DNA of 34,302 nucleotides from Acidobacteriota bacterium. Its GTDB lineage: Bacteria > Acidobacteriota > Blastocatellia > RBC074. The notes under the pieces are model-generated. The model was given only the letters and a program-made list of their open reading frames with translations. It did no database searches and had not been told where the DNA came from. Made by a program: the position numbers and the translations under genes. The DNA is taken from contig JAKEHZ010000123.1 of assembly GCA_022614735.1 (NCBI GenBank), positions 1 through 34,302 on the forward strand, in the 5' to 3' direction. This document shows, one piece after another, positions 8,056 through 14,679 of the stretch. Position 1 is the stretch's first letter. Each line of letters begins with the position of its first letter.

Positions 8056-8544
8056 ATGAAGAAAATGTTGTCGTTGATCAGCGGTCTTGTCCTCTTCACA
8101 GCCCTGTGTCTCACCGCAGGTGCTCAGGTGGACACAGTCAAAAAGGCTGGGGCCAAGACCGCAGATACCACAAAGAAAGCGGCGGAGAAGACCGCCGATA
8201 CAACCAAGAAGGCGGCAGAAAAGACTGCCGACGCCACCAAGAGCGCAGCTCAGGAGGTGAAAAAGACTGTAGCCCCGAAGACTGACGCCGAGATTCTGAA
8301 GTGCACTACAGATGCATTTGCGGCCTCGGCGAAGCTCAAGGGACTCAACCTCACCGCGACAGTGGCTAACGGTGAAGCGACCTTGGCCGGTGATGGGAAG
8401 AGTAGTGGTAATAAGAACGCAGCGGCCAGCGCCGCCAAAAAATGCGGGGCGAAGAAGGTGACCAATAACATCACCATTCCTGCTCCTCCTCCTCCTCCTC
8501 CTAAACCGACCGAGAAGAAACCCGAGCCTGCGAAGAAGCCCTGA
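8056..8544 (+). CDS. Secreted BON-domain protein with lysine-rich repeats and polyproline tail, second paralogue
   Basis: This is 162 residues from the ATG preceded by ATAGGAGGAAAATTTTCT, closely matching the leader of the first BON gene. The frame is open further upstream, but the signal peptide (MKKMLSLISGLVLFTALCLT, cleavage after AGA) fixes this start. Residues about 30-75 are tandem 11-mers of the type KKAAEKTADTT, an amphipathic helical pattern like LEA or apolipoprotein repeats. A BON-like domain follows with the same two cysteines as the paralogue (LKCTT and KKCGAK). The end is PPPPPP followed by KP/EP pairs. The repeats and polyproline tail are absent from the paralogue, so the pair arose by duplication and diverged in the flexible parts. 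Confidence 0.78.
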   Translation: MKKMLSLISGLVLFTALCLTAGAQVDTVKKAGAKTADTTKKAAEKTADTTKKAAEKTADATKSAAQEVKKTVAPKTDAEILKCTTDAFAASAKLKGLNLTATVANGEATLAGDGKSSGNKNAAASAAKKCGAKKVTNNITIPAPPPPPPKPTEKKPEPAKKP

Positions 8545-8569
8545 GGTTTTCTTCGAGGCTTCAGCTCAG

Positions 8570-8613
8570 TGGGAGGACGCCGCTTCCGATTCCGAAGAGC
8601 GGTGGCTCTCCCA
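8570..8613. terminator. Hairpin between convergent genes, possible bidirectional terminator
   Basis: TGGGAG...GCCGCTT and AAGAGCGGTGGCTCTCCCA form an imperfect GC-rich stem exactly between the end of the second BON gene and the stop of the minus-strand protease gene at 8614. No clear T run follows on either side, so termination is inferred from position and stem strength only. Confidence 0.4.
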
Positions 8614-9957
8614 TCAAGCCTTTGACTCTCGAAGCCGGCTGAGGATCATCTCGAACTCCGGCCGGCCTCGCAACACATCCAGGTCGGGATCCGAAGCCAG
8701 CGTCTCACCCTCACTATACCCTCCTGCAACAGCACGATTGACCCATTCCAATGCTTGATCAGTCCTGCCTGCACGGGCATGAGCGCATCCCACGTTGTAG
8801 GCGAGATGGGGGCCGCCTCCGCGCTCGATCGCCAGCATTCCGGCTTCCGCTGAGATGTCGTATTCACCAGCTTGAAAAGCTGTGGCCTGCATCAGCGCGT
8901 ACAAACCCGTCGCATATTCGGCGAGACTCGGATCCGCGATCAAAGGCATTGCCTCCTGAAAACGTTGGGCGAGGATCAATGCATAGGCGAGCATCATGCC
9001 CAACTCCCGCATTTGAGATGTCTGGTATGCATGTTCAATCAGCGGCAGAGCGCGCGGCCATTCTTCCGGTTCGAAGCCCATGAGGGCTTGCTGCGCCGCC
9101 TTCGGTCCATAGACGGCCTGCAGGCGAATCAATTCCTTTTTCGCCTCCTCCAGGTCGTTTTCCAGGATGAGCCCCTGAACCATAAGCCGCTGCGCTTCAT
9201 ATTTCACCGAGTCGGAACCGGCGGACTGCAAAATTTCTTGCGCCTGTCGCACAACTGCGGCCCCGTCTCTCTTCTTGAACGATTCCTGTGCCTGCTCGAG
9301 TGGCGAGCGCAAGCGCCGGTCTCGGTACGATTGAATTTGTTGATAGAGCGCGCTCCCATTGATCCAGGCAAACAAGCCCATGAGAATTGCCACCATGTAC
9401 CAACTCGCCGAGAATGCCCAGATAGCGAGGCTCGCTGCCACGGCTAATGAGAGTGTGCGCGAAATCAATCCGCCTGTCTTCTTCGTCACCCATTCCTCGA
9501 TGCTGCCAACCACATGGCCGCCATCCAGCGGCAGCACAGGCAGCAGATTGAAGATTCCCCATCCCCAGTTGACAAACAGCAGATCGAGGTAAACCTGGCG
9601 GTTGAACGGCGAGGCTTGCGCATCCGGAAAAAAGGTACCCAACAGGAAGACGAGTCCTCCAAAGAGAAAACCTGCAAACGGCCCGGCCAGACTGATCGCT
9701 ATGTTTTGTTGCGGAGAAACTCTCCTGTCATCGTTCCACGAGGTCAAACCTCCCATGGCGTACAACTGGATTTGTGGCGAGAGGCCGAAAGCGCGACAGG
9801 CAAAGGCGTGTCCAAACTCGTGCACCAGGATGGAAATGAAAATCACCACCACCCATTCAATCAGGAATATCGGCGCGCTGAGCCTGCTGCTTGCCAGCAA
9901 CGCTCCGATCACCAGGAAGGAGAGATCGATTTTTACCGGGATTCCGAATATTTTCAT
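8614..9957 (-). CDS. Site-2-type membrane metalloprotease (M50) with C-terminal TPR-like region
   Basis: This is a 447-residue protein. Membrane helices in the first half carry the zinc motif HEFGH (H46, E47, H50) and the second metal site in NLLPVLPLDGG (D145), both diagnostic of the S2P/M50 family. Residues after about 215 are soluble and helical, with TPR-like pairs and terminal repeats (GCAHARAGRTDQALEWVNRA). M50 proteases cut transmembrane segments in regulated proteolysis; here the TPR part may select partners. The ATG overlaps the stop of the upstream CoA-ligase gene as ATGA, an unexpected coupling of a protease with a catabolic enzyme. Its substrate is unknown. Confidence 0.88.
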   Translation of the reverse strand: MKIFGIPVKIDLSFLVIGALLASSRLSAPIFLIEWVVVIFISILVHEFGHAFACRAFGLSPQIQLYAMGGLTSWNDDRRVSPQQNIAISLAGPFAGFLFGGLVFLLGTFFPDAQASPFNRQVYLDLLFVNWGWGIFNLLPVLPLDGGHVVGSIEEWVTKKTGGLISRTLSLAVAASLAIWAFSASWYMVAILMGLFAWINGSALYQQIQSYRDRRLRSPLEQAQESFKKRDGAAVVRQAQEILQSAGSDSVKYEAQRLMVQGLILENDLEEAKKELIRLQAVYGPKAAQQALMGFEPEEWPRALPLIEHAYQTSQMRELGMMLAYALILAQRFQEAMPLIADPSLAEYATGLYALMQATAFQAGEYDISAEAGMLAIERGGGPHLAYNVGCAHARAGRTDQALEWVNRAVAGGYSEGETLASDPDLDVLRGRPEFEMILSRLRESKA

Positions 9958-11489
9958 CTTAAGCTCTTGCGATCAATCTTGCCGCGGTCATTTTTCGGCA
10001 AACTATCAACGAACACAACGCGGCGCGGATACTTGTGCAATGCCAGACGCAATTTCACAAACTCCTGTATCTCGCGCGCTATCTCGTCGCCATTAGTAAA
10101 AGTCTCCTTGAGCACGATAAAGGCTTTGGTCTTTGTCAATCCATCTTCATCCTGGAAACCGATGACGGCGCATTCCTGCACAGCTTCGTGTTCGAGGAGG
10201 CAATTCTCGACTTCGGTCGGTGAAACGAAGACGCCGCTCACCTTGAGCATCTCATCAGTTCGCCCGCCGTACCAGAAATAGCCATCGGCATCGCGCGTGA
10301 ATTGATCTCCGGTTGTACACCAGTCACCGGCAAAGGTGCTCTTTGATTTTTCGTGCGCCTGCCAGTAACAGAGCGCCGCCGAATCCCCTTTGACGCGCAG
10401 CGTTCCCATCTCTCCATCGGGCAGCGCCTTTCCTTGTGGACCGATGATTTGAGCTTCATACCCGGGTACGATTTTGCCCAGGCATCCCGGCTTCACGTCT
10501 CCCAAACGATTGGAAATGTAGATGTGAAACATTTCGGCCGAACCGACACCGTCGAGGATTTCCACCCCGAAGGTATCTCTCCATCGGCGATACAATTCCG
10601 GCGGCAAAGCTTCACCCGCCGAGATGCATACTCGCAGACAGCTCAGATCGTGTTTGCCCGCACCGGGCACGTTGAGCAGGGCATTGATCATCGTCGGTAC
10701 GTTCGTCAACACAGTTGGCCGATAGCGTTCGATCATTTCAAATATCTTCTCCGGCGTCGATCGTTCCGAGAATAACGCCGTCTCTGCGCCTACAGCGAAT
10801 GGGAAGAGCAAATTGGTTCCCGTCGCGTAACCGAAGAAGAGCTTGGGCACCGAGACCGTCACATCATCTTCGCGCATCTGCAATATCTGTTTGGCATAGC
10901 ATTCGGTATTGTAAGGCAGATCGTGTTGTAAATGGACGGCGGCTTTAGGCTTGCCGGTCGAGCCTGATGTGAAAAGCCAGATAGCCGGATCATCGCAGTG
11001 CGTATCGGCAATCATGAGTTCATCCGGCATCTGTAGCGCGAGCGTTTCGTAGTGCGGATATCCGTTCCCATCGCTGCCCACGACCAGGACGTTTTTTAGA
11101 TAACGCGCGTGATCGAGAACTGGCCGCAAGTGTTCAACCAGCGATTCGTGAACGATGAAGACTTTGGCGCGTGTGTAATCCAGGTAGTATGCATATTCGT
11201 CGGCGGGCAGCAGGGGATTGACCATTGCGATCACTGCCCCAATTTTGGCTACACCAAACCAGCAGGCGATAAACTGCGGGCAATCGGGCAAAGCGAACAG
11301 CACGCGGTCTTCGCTGCCGGCGCCAAGTTCGCGCAGCAGATGACCGGCCCGATTCGCCTCTTTCACGACATCAGAATAGGTCCATCGCTCATCTTCGAAA
11401 CGCAGGCAGACTTTGTCACCTCGCCCGGCGACGAGGTTGTGGTCGAGGAAATACTCGGCCATGTTGAATCGCTCGGGGAATGTCACCAT
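9954..11489 (-). CDS. Benzoate-CoA ligase family enzyme (candidate 2-aminobenzoate-CoA ligase)
   Basis: This 511-residue adenylate-forming enzyme activates an aromatic acid with ATP and CoA. The AMP-binding P-loop is LFTSGSTGKPK. Further core motifs are GVGSAEMFHIY, the hinge YGGRTDEMLKVSG and the C-terminal catalytic lysine in KNDRGKIDRKSLR. The N-terminus, PERFNMAEYFLDHNLVAGRG, is typical of the benzoate-CoA ligase subfamily, which includes benzoate, hydroxybenzoate and aminobenzoate ligases. The neighbouring monooxygenase and reductase point to 2-aminobenzoate or salicylate; sequence alone cannot separate these. A short palindrome lies between this gene and the RidA-like gene. The stop overlaps the M50 protease start. 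Confidence 0.88.
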   Translation of the reverse strand: MVTFPERFNMAEYFLDHNLVAGRGDKVCLRFEDERWTYSDVVKEANRAGHLLRELGAGSEDRVLFALPDCPQFIACWFGVAKIGAVIAMVNPLLPADEYAYYLDYTRAKVFIVHESLVEHLRPVLDHARYLKNVLVVGSDGNGYPHYETLALQMPDELMIADTHCDDPAIWLFTSGSTGKPKAAVHLQHDLPYNTECYAKQILQMREDDVTVSVPKLFFGYATGTNLLFPFAVGAETALFSERSTPEKIFEMIERYRPTVLTNVPTMINALLNVPGAGKHDLSCLRVCISAGEALPPELYRRWRDTFGVEILDGVGSAEMFHIYISNRLGDVKPGCLGKIVPGYEAQIIGPQGKALPDGEMGTLRVKGDSAALCYWQAHEKSKSTFAGDWCTTGDQFTRDADGYFWYGGRTDEMLKVSGVFVSPTEVENCLLEHEAVQECAVIGFQDEDGLTKTKAFIVLKETFTNGDEIAREIQEFVKLRLALHKYPRRVVFVDSLPKNDRGKIDRKSLR

Positions 11490-11508
11490 CTAGGAATCCT
11501 CAGAAAAT

Positions 11509-11581
11509 AGACAGGATTTGCAGGATTTATCAGGATTTTGTGAATTGGGTTCAATCTTGAAAAATCCTGTAAATCCTGTCT
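11509..11581. repeat. CAGGATTT-unit palindrome inside the catabolic block
   Basis: The left arm AGACAGGATTTGCAGGATTT continues with a third unit. The right arm is AAAATCCTGTAAATCCTGTCT. Period-8/9 CAGGATTT units are repeated on both sides of a short spacer. It lies between the RidA-like gene and the ligase gene, on their shared minus-strand transcript if they are co-transcribed. Confidence 0.85.
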
Positions 11582-11587
11582 GAATTT

Positions 11588-12031
11588 TCATTGTTTCGTA
11601 TTCTCATTCGATCTCACTACTGCACTCTCGGGCAAATGCGCGATTCCTTCCATCTCGATCATCGCCTCCGGATTGAACAGGCCCTTAACCTCAAACAAAG
11701 CCATTGCCGGGTAGTAACGACCAAAATAGGCGCGATAAATTTCGCCCATCGCCTTTAAATGCGCGCGATAAGCATCACGATCAGTAACATAGATGTTGAG
11801 CTTGACAATGTCCTGCAAACTGCCGCCTGCCGTTTCGACCACGGCCTTGAGATTCTTCAGCACCTGTTCATACTGAGCGGCGATGTCGCCCGGGTGTAAG
11901 AGCACGCCCTCTGCATTGCTGGCATCCTGACCGGCCAGTAAGAGTAATCGCCCGCCTTCAATCGCAATGGCATGACTGAAGCCGCGCGGCGTGGCCAGTT
12001 CGGGCGGATTGATGATCTGTCTGTTATTCAT
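11588..12031 (-). CDS. RidA/YjgF (RutC) family protein without the canonical arginine
   Basis: This 147-residue protein has the RidA fold pattern: N-terminal GFSHAIAIEGGRLLLLAGQ, the central NLKAVVETAGGSLQDIVKLN and the C-terminal EAMIEMEGIA. RidA proteins hydrolyse reactive enamines and imines. The arginine normally found in the PAR motif before the last strand, needed for that reaction in canonical RidA, is replaced: this protein reads YYPAMALFE. It therefore belongs to a non-archetypal Rid group whose chemistry cannot be assumed. The last codons (ENTKQ) are spelled by a GAGAATACGAAACAA sequence identical to the arm ends of nearby palindromes. The start overlaps the hydratase stop as ATGA. 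Confidence 0.85.
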   Translation of the reverse strand: MNNRQIINPPELATPRGFSHAIAIEGGRLLLLAGQDASNAEGVLLHPGDIAAQYEQVLKNLKAVVETAGGSLQDIVKLNIYVTDRDAYRAHLKAMGEIYRAYFGRYYPAMALFEVKGLFNPEAMIEMEGIAHLPESAVVRSNENTKQ

Positions 12032-12819
12032 CGTCCTGAGAACTCCGGTGTTTTTTTGTTTTTGAATGCCTCGAAGAATCGCCGGTGATCTTCCCCCATT
12101 AACAACAGCGCCTGGGCCTGGGCTTCGGCTTCAATAGCCGAGGCCAGATCCATATTCCACTCGTTGTTGATCATCGTCTTCGTCATTGCCAGTGCCAGTG
12201 CCGGGCCTTTCGCCAACGATGTGGCCCATTCGCACGCCGCCGGTATTAACTCGTCGTGCGGCGCGACACGATTCACAAGACCATATCGTTCCGCGACTGC
12301 TGCATCGATGGTCTCCCCGAACATCAACAACTCAGTCGCTCTGCCTTGTCCGACGACACGCGGAAGCAAATATGCCGCGCCCATATCGGCGCCGGTCAAT
12401 CCAACTTTGGTGAAAAGAAATGAGAACTTCGCCAGCTCCGATGCAATGCGCAAATCAGCAGCGAGCGCAATCACCGCACCCGCTCCCGCCGCCATGCCAT
12501 TCACTGCGGCGATGATCGGTTTATCGAGAGCCCGCATATTCTGAATCAGCGCGCCGGTCATACGCGCAAACTCCAGGTGCTCGCGCATGTCGCGCTCTAA
12601 CAACTCGCCGATAATCTTATGCACATCGCCGCCCGCGCAGAAAGCTTTGCCGGCGCCAGTAATGATTACTACCTTAACCGCCGTATCGCGCCGCAATTCA
12701 GCCATCAGATCGCGTAATTGCGCGTAAATCTCAAACGTCAGGGCGTTGAGCACGTCGGGACGGTTGAAGGTGATCGTCGCTATGCTATCTTGTATTTCGT
12801 AGAGAAAATCGTAGCTCAT
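12028..12819 (-). CDS. Enoyl-CoA hydratase/isomerase family protein
   Basis: This 263-residue crotonase-fold protein has the oxyanion-hole segment GAGKAFCAGGDVHKI and the second oxyanion and trimer region AAVNGMAAGAGAVIALAADL. The glutamate region (LTGADMGAAYLLPRVVGQG) has D where many hydratases have E, so hydratase versus isomerase or ring-opening activity is open. In an aromatic acyl-CoA route it could hydrate or open a non-aromatic ring product. It is translationally coupled to the RidA-like gene. It is probably the first gene of the downstream part of the operon, since a 255-bp repeat-filled gap separates it from the reductase. Confidence 0.88.
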   Translation of the reverse strand: MSYDFLYEIQDSIATITFNRPDVLNALTFEIYAQLRDLMAELRRDTAVKVVIITGAGKAFCAGGDVHKIIGELLERDMREHLEFARMTGALIQNMRALDKPIIAAVNGMAAGAGAVIALAADLRIASELAKFSFLFTKVGLTGADMGAAYLLPRVVGQGRATELLMFGETIDAAVAERYGLVNRVAPHDELIPAACEWATSLAKGPALALAMTKTMINNEWNMDLASAIEAEAQAQALLLMGEDHRRFFEAFKNKKTPEFSGR

Positions 12820-12831
12820 AATCGGAATCAG

Positions 12832-13107
12832 GAGAGAATACGAAACAAACGAAAATAACGAAACAAACTGATGTCATGACACATTTTTAAAGTCAGGTTT
12901 GAGAACAGAAGGTAAGATGGAATACAAAAAGGGCAAAAAGGGCAAAAAAGGCAAGAGGGCCAAGAATTTTTGTCTTTTTTGCTCTCTTTGCCTTTTTTGT
13001 ATTCCAATTTCATTCCCGTAAAAGAGCCTTGCTTAGTAAAAGTGTCCCGACATCAGCGAAACAAACGAAAAAATTTAGTCTTTTTCATTTGTTTCGTATT
13101 CTCTCAT
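12832..13107. repeat. GAAAC-type palindrome interrupted by a MITE-like insertion
   Basis: The outer left arm starts GAGAGAATACGAAACAAACG (12832 on) and continues to about 12867. The outer right part (13057-13107) contains CGAAACAAACGAAAAA and ends with CATTTGTTTCGTATTCTCTC. Removing 12868-13056 would join these into one GAAAC palindrome like the others in the window. The right arm overlaps the last ten codons of the reductase gene. Confidence 0.8.
12868..13056. mobile_element. MITE-like 189-bp element with terminal inverted repeats
   Basis: The ends are CTGATGTC-AT-GACACA and, inverted, CTGATGTC-GG-GACACT, each followed by a T-rich tract. The centre is a strong internal palindrome (12918-13006) of GGGCAAAAA units closing with TGGAATACAAAAA/TTTTTTGTATTCCA. 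Both flanks carry CGAAACAAA, which would be a 9-bp target duplication, though the surrounding repeat also contains that string naturally. There is no coding capacity. A related partial copy of the right half lies at 19150-19249. The transposase that would mobilise it is not in the window. Confidence 0.6.
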
Positions 13108-14571
13108 CCACTGAGGCGCAATCAACCGCCTCTTGCCATCGTCGCTCTTGGTGATACCGGGCTCATCCAGGTTCACCCGATCCCACAGTTTGCATGTAAC
13201 CTGCTTGTGCATCTGATCGAGTCCCTCGCAATAGTTCGTATAGTTGCAGCGCCGCACTTCGTCACCTCGTCCACTGCTGACTTTCAAAAACCAGTCAGGA
13301 TCGGCCAGCGATCCGCGCGCCATTGCGATGATATCCGCTTCGCCGCGTTCGAGCGTCTGTTCAGCGAGTTCGAATGTTCCGATACCGCCCGAAGTTACGA
13401 CCGGCGTTAAGAAGCCGGCTTCGTTGACCGCGCGTTTGATGGCGGCGGCGAGAGGGATGTTGCGGCCAAATGGCCCTCGTTCATCGGAAGTGACCGGTGG
13501 CATGCACTCGAAACCGCTCCGGCCCGTGTAAGGATAAACCGCTTGCCCAACTTTCGGCTGCCTGGCGTCGTCGAATTTTCCGCCTTTTGATATTGAAAGA
13601 AAATCGAATCCTGCGCGCGCAAGCTCAACCCCAAACCAGACTGCATCCTCAATCCGGTTTCCACCAGTGATTACCTCGTCACCGAGAAATCGCACGCCGA
13701 CTGTGTAGTCGTTACCAACGCGATTACGGACTGCGCGGTAAACCTCGAGCGGCAATCGTACACGGTTTTCCCGAGACCCACCATAACCATCTGTCCGGGT
13801 GTTTGTCGCGCTCAAAAACGAAGCCATCGTGTAAGCGTGCGCGTAATGCAGCTCGACGCCATCGAATCCGGCTTCCTTTGCGCGCCCCGCGGCCGTCGCA
13901 AAAATTTCGGGCAATACTTCCGGTAATTCAGAGATGTTCCTCAAATGCGTGTCGGTCACACGCTCGCGATACCCGAACCGCAGCGATTCCTGTTCATTCT
14001 CATTCAAAACACGATCGTGAATTTCATCGGGAGCAGAAGTGAGGAAAGATCGAATCTCAGTTTCATCGGCTACCAACCATCGTTCATCATTTGTCGCTTC
14101 AAAGAGTTTTTGCCGGTGACGATCTTCAATCGAAAGAAAACGTGCAAAATACTTCTCCTTCTCGGGCCGCCGCCTCACTGTCAGAAAATCGATGATCTGA
14201 ATGAAAAACCTCGTGCGCCCGCCGCTGGATCTATGAACAGTCTCAACCATCTCGCGTAAACCGGGAATAAAACGGTCGTGCCCGATGCGGAGCAACGGCC
14301 CACTCGGGATGTCGCGGACACCTGTAGCTTCGACAACAAGAGCGCCCGGTCGTCCTTCGGCAAAGCGGGAGTACCAGTCGAGGACATGGCGCGTGACGAA
14401 GCCATCCTCTGTCGCGCGCCATGGAACCATGGCCGGAACCCACGTCCGGCTCTCAAGCATCACCTGTCCAACCCGAATCGGAGAAAAAAGCATCGACCGC
14501 GCAGCTTCTCCGGCTGTTGGCCAGTGGGTTTCGGGTAATGTATGACGAATTGAATTCTCGGGATGCCACAT
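13075..14571 (-). CDS. Old-yellow-enzyme family NADH:flavin oxidoreductase, reductase half of a split two-domain enzyme
   Basis: This 498-residue protein opens with MLFSPIRVGQVMLESRTWVP near residue 28, the usual start of the FMN-binding barrel. It has the active-site region DGVELHYAHAYTMASFLS and NTRTDGYGGSRENR. About 80 residues (roughly 130-210) are inserted relative to a standard OYE domain. The C-terminal iron-sulfur region reads CNYTNYC then CK after 11 residues, so one of the four cysteines of the dienoyl-CoA-reductase-type cluster is missing. The frame is continuous with the monooxygenase gene upstream, separated only by one TGA. The last ten residues (REYETNEKD end) are encoded by a palindrome arm. 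Confidence 0.85.
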   Translation of the reverse strand: MWHPENSIRHTLPETHWPTAGEAARSMLFSPIRVGQVMLESRTWVPAMVPWRATEDGFVTRHVLDWYSRFAEGRPGALVVEATGVRDIPSGPLLRIGHDRFIPGLREMVETVHRSSGGRTRFFIQIIDFLTVRRRPEKEKYFARFLSIEDRHRQKLFEATNDERWLVADETEIRSFLTSAPDEIHDRVLNENEQESLRFGYRERVTDTHLRNISELPEVLPEIFATAAGRAKEAGFDGVELHYAHAYTMASFLSATNTRTDGYGGSRENRVRLPLEVYRAVRNRVGNDYTVGVRFLGDEVITGGNRIEDAVWFGVELARAGFDFLSISKGGKFDDARQPKVGQAVYPYTGRSGFECMPPVTSDERGPFGRNIPLAAAIKRAVNEAGFLTPVVTSGGIGTFELAEQTLERGEADIIAMARGSLADPDWFLKVSSGRGDEVRRCNYTNYCEGLDQMHKQVTCKLWDRVNLDEPGITKSDDGKRRLIAPQWMREYETNEKD

Positions 14572-14573
14572 AA

Positions 14574-14679
14574 TGATTGCGGATTGCGGATTGCGGATTG
14601 CGGATTGCAGATTGCGGATTACGGATTGGTGAATTGCCTTTCAATCCGCAATCCGCAATCCGCAACCCGCAATCCGCAG
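14574..14679. repeat. GGATTGC heptamer palindrome at the monooxygenase/reductase junction
   Basis: The left arm (14574-14629) holds about seven GGATTGC units with a few substitutions. The right arm (14641-14678) holds about five GCAATCC units. The heptamer contains no stop codon in any of the six frames. The TGA that ends the monooxygenase lies at the boundary of the loop (14641-14643). Confidence 0.93.

Noticed and set aside
9514..10281. Open frame of about 255 codons opposite the protease and ligase genes
   Set aside because: It spans the junction of two well-supported minus-strand genes, has no motif and looks like antisense translation.
14574..14679. Regularly spaced short repeats that could suggest a CRISPR array
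   Set aside because: The units are 7 bp in direct tandem without spacers, and the right side is the inverted complement. There are no cas genes in the window.
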